Shown: one piece after another, positions 44,009-54,157 of the stretch | How the letters are laid out: each line of letters opens with the position of its first letter | How positions within the stretch are numbered: position 1 is the stretch's first letter | Source of the DNA: Favolaschia claudopus | Taxonomy: Eukaryota; Basidiomycota; Agaricomycetes; Agaricales; Mycenaceae | Assembly: GCA_037176885.1 (NCBI GenBank) | Contig: JAWWNJ010000063.1 | Span: 682,001 to 746,000 of the forward strand | Length of the DNA: 64,000 nucleotides | Direction: 5' to 3' | The notes under the pieces: model-generated | Seen by the model: only the letters and a program-made list of their open reading frames with translations | What the model was told of the DNA's origin: nothing | The model's database searches: none | Position numbers and translations under genes: made by a program

Positions 44009-45716
44009 TCAAATGCCCATCTCCTCATCGACGTCCCCCTCCGCATCCGCATCCGCATCATCGTCCATCTCCCCAGCCTCCTCATCACCATCTTCCTCCG
44101 ACTCGTCCTCATCTTCCTCCTCCTCATCGCTCTCACTCTCACTCTCATTAAACGTCAACGAGATAAACTCATCTCCCATCTCCGCCTCTTTCCCTCCATC
44201 CTCCTTCTCCACAGTCGCCTTCTCCGTTGTCGCCGTCGTTGCAGTCGTCGCTGCTGGGGATGTCGTTGCCGTCGTCGTCTTCGCCCTCTTCCCAGCAGCC
44301 CTAATGACATGCGGCAGCTTACACCCCTTCCTCTCACACGTCCCCTTCTCCGCAAAATCGGGACACTCCCTCACATGCTGCTCCGGACACTCAATCCCTA
44401 GCTTACAATACCCCAACACCGCGAAGTTGCGGCAGATCGGCGCCTTCGCGTGAGCGGGGCCAAGATTGACATGCGGAAAGGGGCAGGCGGCGCGGGTGCA
44501 CGAGCCTACAATGTGTCAGCGAAAGCCATGCAAAGAGAAGGAAGCACACACCCGCGAGGAAATGCGTACAAAGCGGAACCCTCTCCGGGGTCGGGTCGTG
44601 CGATAGCGCACATTGGTCAGCGGGGAGCGGGCAAGAACCAGATAAGAACGGCCAGCAGATGGCGGTGGTGGCGGGGTCGTGGGTGTACGGGCAGGTGAGC
44701 CCACGGGTGCAGGTGCCCGTGGTGGAGAAGCGTGGGCATGGTTTGTCGGATTTTTTGAATTTGTTGGCGCGGCTGTGAGAACTGTTATGAGGGGAAGCAG
44801 AACAAGGAAGGACGGCGGACGAGGCGTAGGGGCGGCGGGTGTTGGTGAGAGTCATGTTGACGGGGCCGGGGCGGACGCGGCCTCTGCCTCGACCTCTGCC
44901 GCGGCCGCGTAGAATCGATTTGGGCTTGTAAAGTCGGGGCGGTGCATGGGGGCGTTGAGGAGCTGTCGAAGGTGCAGGCTTGATTGTCGATGTCGATGTC
45001 GAGGGCTTCGGTTTAGGTGCTGGTGGCATGTGTTAATTACGTCGATTAGCATAACATGGATCCTGGGGGTTTGACCGCAGACAGCTGATTTGAGAACGAG
45101 AGACCTCGAGAGTTCCGCCGCGGGGCTAAAGGACCTCAGACTGGGTGAGATTGCCGTCCTCCAACGCTCGAAAGCTGTGGAAGTGGAGCCGAATCCAGCG
45201 GCACGAACTGAGCTCTAAACGTAGGTGTCTTCTTGTTCTTAGAACAGCCGGACTACGAGATCGATTTGACGAACTTGATACGATTCGACAGGTTGGAGTT
45301 AGACTCGCCCCCATAATCGACTCTCCGCTGCTGATCCCCCACCCCAGAATCCATGTTTTGAGAACAAAAGACGCACCATCTTTGCGGACGAGCGAACGAG
45401 AAGATGACTCGAATGCTACGCCATTCAAAACGACTTGCTTTACTTCTGGTACAGCGCTTGGTGGCCTTGAAGACGAGGCAGACGAGGGTGGACGGATATA
45501 CTTATTTGAAGGGGGCTTGTAGTTCGGGTTGACGTACTTGCTGCTGCGAGGTGGCCAAGATGGGTTGGTTGGTGGTTGGTAACGCGTTGTTGGGGTGCTG
45601 GACTTGTGTTGACTGATAGAAGCTGAGAGTCGTATGAGCATAAGAGCATGCATATAGCATATCTTCGTACCTGTGAGTCTTGCTATTTCGCTTTTCAGCT
45701 GGGCGTCGGTAGCCAT
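44009..45716 (-). CDS. CCCH zinc-finger protein, ZC3H3-like
   Basis: This is a nuclear RNA-binding protein of the type that includes vertebrate ZC3H3. From ATG 45716: MATDAQLKSEIARLT, an intron, then SISQHKSSTPTTRYQPPT, SSKYVNPNYKPPSNKYIRPP and VVLNGVAFESSSRSLVRKD, an N-terminal pattern known from fungal homologues. After one or two introns come an Arg/Gly-rich box (RGRGRGRGRGRVRP), NMTLTNTRRPY and SRANKFKKSDKPCPRF. Five CCCH fingers follow: CPRFSTTGTCTRGLTCPYTH, CWPFLSGSCPLPADQCALSH, CTHFLAG joined across an intron to a finger ending FPH, CRNFAVLGYCKLGIECPEQH and CPDFAEKGTCERKGCKLPH. An acidic Glu/Asp tail ends EEMGI at TGA 44011-44009. The splice path at 45030-45370 is unclear, and a separate start at 45029 is the alternative. 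Confidence 0.75.
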
Positions 45717-46505
45717 TGTGGTAGTAAGAGAGAGAGTTTGGGTAGGCGTGACCAAGGCGTGACAAGTGCGGATAGAGCTTACGTAACCTATACTGACTCT
45801 AACTCTCACTCTCAGGCTCTAGATCTGAGCGCTTAAAGGCTTTCTTCCCCTTGTATTCCCTCCGGCGTGAAACAAGACTAGGGATTGCCAGGTTTCTTGT
45901 TTCACGGTGTGTACGTTTTCAAGGTTTCAATGGCACCCCGATTTTAATGCCGATGCCACCTCCCAAAGAAGCAATGAAAAAGTCCGAGTCGGATGCAGAA
46001 ATCTCAACTTAAACACTGCTTGAAAGGCGCAGGAATTGGCGGATTCCCCCGCATATTCACCGAATATTTACCCCTCACATCGTTGATATGGGCAATCGAT
46101 TTTCTTTTGGGATAAACTTGTTTTCGTTTCAACTTGAACTTGAAGTCAGTCACTGGCAGCCGACGTCTCAAGTCAAAATTCAGCTTGAAAACATTTTGTA
46201 CACTGAAATACCGTTGTCGTCATTCGAGGTCGTGAATTCTTTACTCTGCAGAGAACCCCTAATATTCGATTGACTGACTTGGTTCCTATCCAGACCACCT
46301 TTATTGAATTCCCCCCGCCTGAACTCCCCTTCACATCTTTGTAATTGGCATGCAAAGATCATTGCTGCTCGGACGATGAATTGCTCCCCAGCGCAAAAAC
46401 ACCGCGAGTGTATACCAAGACAAACCTTAGATTCCCCTGTGTTCAGATTCAATTCTAGACTATGAACCCTGTTCAACGTGCCTATCCGCTCCTTCTCCCC
46501 ATTTC
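45717..46505. other. Divergent intergenic region
   Basis: It contains the promoters of the CCCH gene (left) and the GT61 gene (right). No gene or clear repeat is seen. Confidence 0.4.
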
Positions 46506-48507
46506 ATGCTCATCTACCGTCGTTCGTTACGCAGAGATGCGACACTTATAGTCATCGGGGCAACACTGACCCATCTCTCTTCTCTACTCATTCGTCAACA
46601 GCCAACTCAAATCCTTGTCAACAATGTTTCGATACCGCCTATAGAGAAGCAAGAGATACCCATACCACTCGCTACCATTCAAGAGTCGTCAAACCCACAT
46701 GGATCTGTGAAGCCTTTCCAATCTAGGTCCACGGTTTCAAATTCAGATTCAGACTTGTCAACAATAGCGCCGACGACCCTTCTAACGCATGCGCCTGGCT
46801 GGACAGGTATGTCGTTCTCATTTCAGTACTCCGTCCAGACCCGCGAATTACAACGCCTTCCTGTAGTGCTCGAAAATCTATACATGTCCAACGGCACCTT
46901 CTTTATCGTAACCGACACGCCGCAAGACTTCCCCAAAATACGCCTCATGATCAGTAAACCCCTGATACTAGAAAACACCGCAAAGAACATCGCCGCCAGA
47001 GAACCAACTGCGGACGACATGGCATTCCTGACCATGGAGGAGGCCATCGAACGGTGGGGGGAAGCCAAAGCGGGGAGGAAAGATCGGATATCAGATGTTG
47101 GTGGAAGCACAGTGCGTTCTCTCTATCTATCATCGTCGTCAAGAAATCACTCTGAGCAACCGTATCGATTATTCACAGGTGCTGGTCAACGATCCAGACC
47201 AGTTCCTCGGTCACTACTATCATTTCGTCGGCGAACTCTTCTTTGGCATCCAGGCCATCTGGTATGGCACCTTTTCCTCAAATCCCACACCAAATCCACC
47301 CGCAACGGACGCCCTACCCCCCATCCACCGCGTCATCTTCGCCCGCGCCAGCTCCATAGCCTGGCGCGACTTCCCCGGCTTCAACTACTACTTCCTCCGC
47401 GCCGCCTTCCCCTCCACCACCGTCGAAGTCGAAGACGACTGGGAAGACCGCGCGGAGATAACCGCCACAGGTATGAGGGCGTGGCGCTTCCCTCTGTTGC
47501 TATTGACAGACCGGAGCGCGTCGAATCGCGGGCATCTGTGCGGCACGGTGACGCAGAGAAACGCGGCGGAGGCCGTGGCGGTCATGCGGAGTAAAACCAA
47601 ACAAAAGTTGGGAGGAGCGAAGGAAGGCAACGCGGATGCGAGCGCCGATATGGCAGCGTGGTGGACCCCCGTCCGGGATAGATTGTTCGAATTCGCCGAC
47701 GCGGGCCATGACGATGTGAAAGGCTTGCCTAAGCCCAGGGTTGCCGCCGCCATGCATCAGCTCGAAGAGCGGAATCAGGTAGTTTTGGGTGGCGGTAGCT
47801 CTGGGCTTCCGACCCCTCGAAGCATCGTAATCACCTATATCAGTCGACAAAGCGCCGGAGGCCGAATGTTGACGCGCATAAGTCACGAAGAGCTCGTCTT
47901 GGCTATGGAGGAGCTCGCTGAGCGAAAGGGCTGGGAGTTTAACGTTGTGCAGGCCGAATTCTTGACGCACGACGAGCAGCTGAAACTCATGGCGCGTACA
48001 ACAGTGAGTACTATCATAGCCTCGCGTAGTTTAACAGTCGTGTGACTGAATTTTTTCACGAATATTTATCCTTAGATCCTGCTTGGAGTGCACGGGAACG
48101 GCTTGACGCACGTCCTGATGATGCAACCGACTACTTTCTCTACTGTTATAGAGATCTTCTTCCCAGGTGGCTTTTGTCATGATTATCAGTGGACGGCGAC
48201 ACACGGTTTAGGTACGACGCCTGCTCATCCTGCCTGCGTCGACAGTCGAATGTTGACTGCTCATTATTCGTCTTTCCAGGGATCAAACACTATGCTGTCT
48301 GGAACGATACGTGCGTCCGACTTGACTTGAAACATGATATCATATACTCATCTGAACTGGTGCGTCTCTCATAGCGCTCACACCGAAGGAGAAGGCAAAG
48401 GCAAACCGAAAGTGAATTATCCTTCGGGCTTCCAAGGAAATTCAATCCCTGTTCATGGGCCCTTTGTGGCCAGATTGATTGAGGATCGCATTGAAGGGCG
48501 TCGATAG
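46506..48507 (+). CDS. GT61-family glycosyltransferase
   Basis: This is a type II membrane glycosyltransferase (DUF563/EOGT-like), probably in the ER or Golgi. ATG 46506 opens MLIYRRSLRRDATLIVIGAT LTHLSSLLI, a positively charged N-terminus with a signal anchor, then a Ser/Thr stem. Domain blocks are LPVVLENLYMSNGTFFIV, VLVNDPDQFLGHYYHFVGEL (the GHYYHF...E motif), FFGIQAIWYG, IVITYISRQSAGGRMLTRIS and LGVHGNGLTHVLMMQP (the conserved HGNGLTH). FFPGGFCHDYQWTAT is followed by an intron, then IKHYAVWNDT and NYPSGFQGNSIPVHGPFVAR. It ends GRR at TAG 48505-48507. Family motifs are intact. The acceptor is unknown, though basidiomycete GT61 enzymes are often linked to xylose or GlcNAc transfer. Confidence 0.8.
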
Positions 48508-48775
48508 AAGCAAACGCAAGGCGTTGCATCTTACTTTTCTTGGGGAAATGGCGGTGTATTTACCTCAAATTCCATAATGTTGTCCAGAGCGTTCTGGATA
48601 GGAAGAAATTTCTTTGGATTCGAAATCTTTACGGCGCCCAAGCATACTGGTTCAACTCTAGTTTCAGTATATCAATTCCACGTGTTTTGAAAATCCCACC
48701 CCTTCATGGCTAACAATGCTGCATCGTCGTCGTCAACGATCATTTTGAGATCCAGCCCGTCCTGACGAAGCTTCA
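48508..48775. other. 3' end of F-box G2 ancestral frame
   Basis: The minus frame 48684-48860 encodes HAALLVDGGHKPSSSTLDGL and MKLRQDGLDLKMIVDDDDAA, ending FQNTWN, the homologue of the G1 C-terminus. It is out of frame with the G2 reading frame. Confidence 0.6.
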
Positions 48776-50302
48776 TCAACCCATCGAGAGTTGAGCTGCT
48801 CGGTTTATGCCCGCCGTCCACGAGGAGTGCCGCGTGCTTGAGGGGGCAAACCTCTGCCCTCCTGGAGTCCATCGTGACTCTAGCATTTTGAGAAATGGCG
48901 TGTAATGTATGCGAAAAAGGTCGGTGCATGCGAGGAATATGAGAGTTAACTGCGGGGCAAGGATATACCCGGAAGCCTCGAGAGACTCGAAAACATCATC
49001 GACGGTGTCCGAGTCTTTGTCTTCTATGATAACCAGTTCGGTGATGTACGAAGCACATTTCAGAATCTCAACAAGAGTTGCAGCAGAGGGTGAACCAAGG
49101 ATGAGCCTTCGGATTTGGCATGACGAGCTACTGACGAAGGGGCGAAAACAAGAAGTCAGAGACGTCATGGAATCTAAATTATCAACGAGAGCGAGCTGCT
49201 CAAGGTCGGGGGCACGGAGATAGCGCAAGGCAAACCCGTGAGACACAAATAAGCGTCGGAGATGTACAAGATTGACTGCGTGGGCTGGCAAGTCTGGCCA
49301 ATCTGCGTCTCCTTGGAAAGCAATCTGAATGCGAGCTTCGACCAGATTTGAGGCCTGGTTTAAGATCTGCAGATGACGTTCCCAAAGCGCGTTCAGCTCA
49401 TACCGCACGAATTGTTCAACGGGAAGGGTGATGGGCAAAAGCGAGTAGCATTCGAAGTCGATAAGAGAGGGAGCCGAGTCGAAGCAATCGAGGCATTGAA
49501 GCTCCGATGTACCAGTAGACGGTGGATGGGATACTTCGAGGGATAATCTGTGTAGGGACGGCAGACGATTGCGCAGAGGAAGTAGGAGTGACGGTGCAAT
49601 AATCGAGGTCAATCCGATGCTGAGTTCTTCCCAGCGAGAACACTGCGAGGCCAAGAGGTTGAACATCTCAAGCTGGAGTCCCGCATCCATGATCTCACTT
49701 GAATAGAAGTGTATCTTCAAGAGACTCGCCCTTCGGAGCTGCGTTTCGGCCACGCGCAACGAATAATAATTGGAACTATCCGAATAGTGATAATCGATGG
49801 CAATTTGGGACCATAGCGACGGCATGGAGAGAGAGACGACTCTCCATAGGCCGCAGACATGGGTTAACAGCCACGGACTGACTCCCAAGTCGAATTTTTT
49901 GGCGTCCAAACCGTGTGCAAGGGGAGGCAGCGTCAAGAAAAAGATTTCTCGAAGGAGTTCTGGTGGTATCCTCCGGAGCGGAGAGAGAATGGCTCTATTA
50001 CGCGCTCCAAAAGCGAGTAGACAAGTGCGCTCTTCCTCCAGTCGCTGCAGAATCCCGGACGAAACCGCAGACTCAGCCTGAGGCTGCAGCTTCAAGTTTT
50101 GAATCTCTTCGTGGAATGATTGCAAACGTCTATCGGTTTCGGCGAGCACGGACTGAATGAAAGCTATGTCAGAGTCGCTGGGTGCATCGTTGCTGCTCAA
50201 CAACGTATGATGTCGGGTTCCAGGCGAAGGGTCCTCCATTGCAATTCCTTTCGAATCGTGACTCGCCCGAATTGGACTAAGCATATCCATCGCTGCCGCC
50301 AT
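48776..50302 (-). CDS. F-box protein G2, C-terminus frameshifted
   Basis: This is a paralogue of G1 on the opposite strand, 508 aa from ATG 50302 (MAAAMDMLSPIRASHDSKGI). It has the same order: coiled coil (LAETDRRLQSFHEEIQNLKL), F-box (LSPLRRIPPELLREIFFLTL), WLLTHVCGLWRVVSLSMPSL and leucine-rich-repeat-like segments. Near 48865 an 8-base insertion relative to G1 (ACTCCAGG after the TGG codon) shifts the frame. The last roughly 60 residues seen in G1 are replaced by a short unrelated tail, and the lost frame is still recognisable downstream at 48684-48860. The protein may remain functional because the F-box is intact. It is head-to-head with SSP-D, mirroring the G1/SSP-B arrangement. Confidence 0.78.
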   Translation of the reverse strand: MAAAMDMLSPIRASHDSKGIAMEDPSPGTRHHTLLSSNDAPSDSDIAFIQSVLAETDRRLQSFHEEIQNLKLQPQAESAVSSGILQRLEEERTCLLAFGARNRAILSPLRRIPPELLREIFFLTLPPLAHGLDAKKFDLGVSPWLLTHVCGLWRVVSLSMPSLWSQIAIDYHYSDSSNYYSLRVAETQLRRASLLKIHFYSSEIMDAGLQLEMFNLLASQCSRWEELSIGLTSIIAPSLLLPLRNRLPSLHRLSLEVSHPPSTGTSELQCLDCFDSAPSLIDFECYSLLPITLPVEQFVRYELNALWERHLQILNQASNLVEARIQIAFQGDADWPDLPAHAVNLVHLRRLFVSHGFALRYLRAPDLEQLALVDNLDSMTSLTSCFRPFVSSSSCQIRRLILGSPSAATLVEILKCASYITELVIIEDKDSDTVDDVFESLEASGYILAPQLTLIFLACTDLFRIHYTPFLKMLESRWTPGGQRFAPSSTRHSSWTAGINRAAQLSMG

Positions 50303-50740
50303 GAGCCAGCCGTGTCTGAAGGCATTATGAGAGACATAGTAGACGAAATATCACCACATACGCAGCGGGAACCCTTGGGCGGTACTTTGCTGCTCAGGCT
50401 TGACGCTGAGGTTCCCCGGGCCGAGAAGTTCGGGAACTGCCGAGGTTCGCATGATCGCCTCATGTGCAAACAACTCGCAAGCCTCTGTTGTGGACTTGAC
50501 TGCTGGAACCGTCTCATTCATCGCTTTGAGCGCTTCCTCTGCCCGTGCTGTAGATGTCTTCAGTGCGTCGGTCGCGCTATCCAGTGTACATACGCGCCAT
50601 ACTTACCTTCCCATATGGTTAGCTTTGCTGCGCTCTTAGCCAACAGGCTTGTCTCATCCAGTGTCCACAACCTCCTGCGTTTCTGGAGTCCAGAATCTCG
50701 AGCGCCAACGGCGCTATCTACCGCCGCAGCGTTGTCGCGA
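50303..50740 (-). other. Conserved block upstream of F-box G2
   Basis: It matches 33190-33729 in inverted orientation. On the minus strand it reads ADSAVGARDSGLQKRRRLW near 50710-50650, SATDALKTSTARAEEALKAM near 50590-50530, then ELFAHEAIMRTSAVPELLGP near 50480-50420. The last part is also present upstream of SSP-A. Frames are interrupted, so it is either a relic gene or a conserved leader. Confidence 0.5.
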
Positions 50741-50984
50741 TGAAAAAAAAAACTACGAAAAAAACAATGAATAAGAATTTCTCATTCTTCATCTGTCTGA
50801 TCTGGAGAGTTTTCGACACCATGCTCAGTCGTTCATTTGCAAGTGCCCTGTAGTAGTTGCCTGAATCGTTTCTGTTTTCATCGTTGGTTTCCCGCACTCT
50901 CTTGAGTGTCTCTGAATCCTAGGGTCTGATGCTACGAGTCGCAGCCATGAATTTAAACTAGACGAAAGTTCAACCAAACGGCGA

Positions 50985-51715
50985 CTACACGTCCAACGTT
51001 CGTTCATCGCGAAACAAGATTTCCGAGACGTCCCCCGATGAAAGAGACAATACAAGGATTGACACGCCCGCATTCGAAGAGTTTAACAGAGCGTAAGGCC
51101 CCATTACTTTCTAGTCTCTCGTAGACAGACGCTCTATATAATCCAGCTCGGTGCCCTCGCTATATAGAGTCTGTTAGTTACCGCGCCCCTCGGACCGCGT
51201 CAGATTCTTATTAGCTAATCTTATATAAGCCGGGAATCGCCGGCTTCGCTTTTCCCCCGTGCATTGCCGCGTTTTTATGCTATTTCTACCTGCAAAGCAC
51301 TCCAAAGTAGTCCCCTATACTCTGTGCACTCTCTCTTGAATTTTATGACGCATTTTGGTCTCAAGTTGAATGCATCTCAGAGCTCGGCCGAGAGGCCCGA
51401 TGCCCACGTGATGCAGACGCGCTACCTTTTCCTGAAGCACCCCATCTTGTTATCAAAGATCTGAGGAGACAGAAAGGTAGTTTCAGGTATTAGAATGAAC
51501 ATTGTTTAAAAAAAGCAGGAAAGAACACGATTTTTGAGAGAGATACACGCGACGTGAAATCTGCTTATATAATATTAGCTAATAACATTCTGACGCGGTT
51601 GCAGGGGCGCGGTAAACATAAGACTAATTACTTTCTGAACTTTTTCACCTGTAAAGATGTTCCATACTTCTATGAAAGTGCTGCAAAAAACTAAAAGGTA
51701 CGGCTCGCGGAGCAC
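50985..51715 (-). pseudogene. CNH-domain gene relic, last exon
   Basis: From an apparent acceptor (AAACAG) near 51715, the minus strand reads LREPYLLVFCSTFIEVWNIF TGEKVQKV. The frame is then broken by a 515-bp transposon and continues as GPYALLNSSNAGVSILVLSL SSGDVSEILFRDE to TAG 50987-50985. This corresponds to REPYLLAFCNDSIEVWNIQT through SGEVTEILFHDH of the F-box/CNH gene at 29731-31244. No convincing upstream exons were found, so it is a truncated paralogue. Confidence 0.75.
51112..51626. mobile_element. 515-bp MITE inserted in the CNH relic
   Basis: Direct repeats ATTACTTTC flank it (51103-51111 and 51627-51635), a 9-bp duplication. The ends are TAGTCT inverted. Longer subterminal inverted repeats around ACCGCGCCCCT and CCGCGTCAGA lie at 51180-51232 and 51553-51613. 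Removing the element and one duplication copy rejoins the CNH reading frame without a shift, which confirms the boundaries. It has no transposase. Confidence 0.85.
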
Positions 51716-52504
51716 TGTTTCGACCAATGAGTTGATATTAGCGACCACCCAACAAACGTTCACGACCAAGGGGGTGCGGGCCGGAGAAGCCGGCACACCG
51801 GCTAGGGAGGGTGGGTCGGCCGAAAGGCCGGGTAAAAAAAAATAATGACCTTTTATATTTGGCCCTGGAATGGGTTCTAGAGGGTGTATAACCAGCTGAA
51901 ACCCATGTTAGCAATATGGACAGTGAGTTTTGACCCCTCGCGAGCCGTCAGAAGCTTGCTTGAACGAATCATCCGGATTGGGAAGGATCGGCCATCAAGT
52001 TGGCTGTGTTTGGCAAGGTCACCACCAATATATGTTGGACTTGTAAGTGCTAATTTTTTTGCTTCAAAGTAAGGGTTGACTTCATAGAACACCATGCAGA
52101 GGAGTTCTACCAGGTTTGAGGCTAAAACTCCGTGCCAAATGAGTGTTTCTGATCGTAAATTCCTTATTAGGACGCTACGTAATGCTTACGTGGTAGGGTG
52201 GTTCCCGCCAAAAGGTTCGTAAAAGAAAAAACGGGTCTAGGTATTTTTTTTTATTCTTCGCACCCCCTTGAACCAAGCCACCTCAAGTTGACCTCAAGCC
52301 ACGCGAACGATGCTACCACTCTGGTACCCATTTTTCGCGTACTCAAAGTTGAGGCTGCTCCCAGCCAATCTGAATACCAGAATAACTTGCCGTATAACTG
52401 GCCAAAACTCTGTCTCAGGCGGCGCGGCGATGTCCCGACTCCTTGCCAGATGAACGTACAACTCACGCTGAATCGACTTCGACTCCGAAGACACCGAACT
52501 CACT
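51716..52504. other. Unassigned interval between CNH relic and SSP-D promoter
   Basis: Possible upstream remnants of the CNH gene lie here (WVVANIN near 51750, minus), but they are not convincing. A GGCCGG/CCGGCC-rich patch is at 51775-51835. No complete gene is supported. Confidence 0.4.
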
Positions 52505-52720
52505 CAGACTAGGTCTGCCCAGGCTCGCCTCGACTATGTCTCAGCTACGGGAAATGGCTCGATGTCTCGCAAATCGCGGAGGTTCCGGGAAGGAAGTACA
52601 GAAGTCTTGAATCGATGTCTCAGAGAGATTTTTCTATAAAATCTGGGGCAAGTCGCTTCCCAAACTTACACAACGAACATACATCCCACTACCTGATACT
52701 CTCACACCTCGCTGTTGATC
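52505..52720 (+). promoter_or_regulatory. Conserved SSP promoter, copy D
   Basis: ATGTCTCAG lies at 52535-52543 and 52615-52623, and TATAAA at 52635-52640, followed by the CTTACACAACGAACAT leader. It is nearly identical in order and spacing to copies B and E. Confidence 0.7.
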
Positions 52721-53559
52721 ATGAAAACTTATATCTCTCTTGCTCTCGTCGGTATCGTGTCCATCCTCGATATCGTTACCGCCGCCCCTATCGACATTGC
52801 CAGCGAGGGTGCCATACCCTCAGTTGCTGCCGCCGCTTCTGCAGCTGTATTCACGGCTTCGTCTGCTGGTGAGGCGGTCGCCACCACCCCATCTGCCGTT
52901 CTCTCCAGTGTGCGCGCTGCACCACAGACGGCAGCCCTATTCGCCTACCCCGCCTCCCGCAATTGGTCTTCCGCCTTCCGAGTCTCTTCCACCACTTCAT
53001 CGAACACCGCCGCTGCTACCCCCCACTCCTGATTTCGTTTCGGTCACCGGAAACCGAGTCGACGTGGTCAGCTATTCCACAAACAATCTCATTGCCTTCC
53101 TCCGTCGCAACTACGTGGAGCGGGCGAGTTCGGCAGCTGCGGATGCGCCTGCGCATACCACACCGTCGGAGGACAACGTAAATCAGCTCACCCATTTTGT
53201 GGGTGAGGTGGTCGTGGCGCTTGAAATGCTGGTAAGCCGTCTACGCTCTTGATGAAAGTCCATGGAATGCTGATTATTTTCTCTATTAGCCCCGGGCAGT
53301 GATTAATACAGCCGCAGATGATGTTATCTCGCTCAGCGAAGTGTTCGCGGCTTTTGAAGACACGATCAATCAGCTATCTACTCCCGTCCCGACCAGCGTC
53401 GCAACCTCTTTGAAGGCTCTCGTGCCCGTCCTTTCGGTATGTCTCAATTGTAAACTCGCTCGCTGTCCATCGTGCTGATTCCTTGCGCAGAACTACTCCA
53501 ATGTTCCGGGCAATGGTCTGAGTGCCGCGCGAATGGCATCCAAAATTGCGGGCTGGTAG
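52721..53559 (+). pseudogene. SSP-D, small secreted protein copy with one-base frameshift
   Basis: Exon 1 starts MKTYISLALVGIVSILDIVT and is normal up to SSTTSSNTAAAT. A run of six C (near 53020-53026) where A and B have five then shifts the frame and gives a stop three codons later. After the run the original frame resumes as PDFVSVTGNRVDVVSYSTNN to VVALEML (ends 53231). Exon 2 (53290-53436) and exon 3 (53491-53559, ending SAARMASKIAGW) are intact, with normal splice sites. It is either a very recent pseudogene or a sequencing error in the homopolymer, since everything else, including the promoter, looks functional. It is head-to-head with F-box G2. Confidence 0.78.
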
Positions 53560-54157
53560 TCACCTGCACCTCCGCCGTTTTTCGGAGGGGGGGAGGGTGG
53601 AGGGTGGAGATTGGTATAATCATCTGCCGCAGACTCCCTTTCGGCCGTGACTGCCAGCAGAAAGTGGTGCCTACGCTCGCCCCCCTTCATCGACGCCGTA
53701 GTCGTTGCCCTCAACAAGTACACCTCTATTCTCAGGTTGCCCGTTATTCAAACGGTTAAGAGCCAACGGTTAAGAGCCGGGTGGTTCTGTTTGTCCTGCT
53801 CATCGCGAGCATGCACTTGTCGGGGTGACCAGTTTACAAGTATTTAAAGTAAATGATACCAAAATTCAATAAACACCCTATATTCTCTCCGTGTCGTGTT
53901 CCTTTCGAAGTCATCGACTGCCCTCTTCACCAGTTTCGTCGACCGCCGAGTTTAACCACAAGTCGGCTGGATATGAGTCCCTTGAGAGGTGAAATCCTTC
54001 TACTCCTTTTCCGAATTCCGGCTAGATACGGAACGCGGTGCACCAAACACCAAACATCCCGATTAAGATTATCTGATAAGCATCCTCTCTTTCCTTTCTG
54101 CCACGACCTGACGTCTCGAATTCGGCTTGTCCGGGCACTCCTTCCACCTGAACGACG
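53560..54157. other. SSP-D 3' flank and CDF promoter
   Basis: It contains the C/G-rich hairpin (53567-53600), a TTCAATAAACA poly(A)-signal region near 53866 and, to the right, the promoter of the zinc transporter. Confidence 0.5.

Noticed and set aside
44155..44355. Arg-rich minus frame (RRRQRHPQQRRL-like)
   Set aside because: It is a shadow of the acidic/Thr-rich tail of the CCCH zinc-finger protein in another frame.
51877..52095. Minus frame as upstream exon of the CNH relic
   Set aside because: MVFYEVNPYFEAKK only loosely resembles the FAFFVDRQG region. Alignment is too weak to claim.
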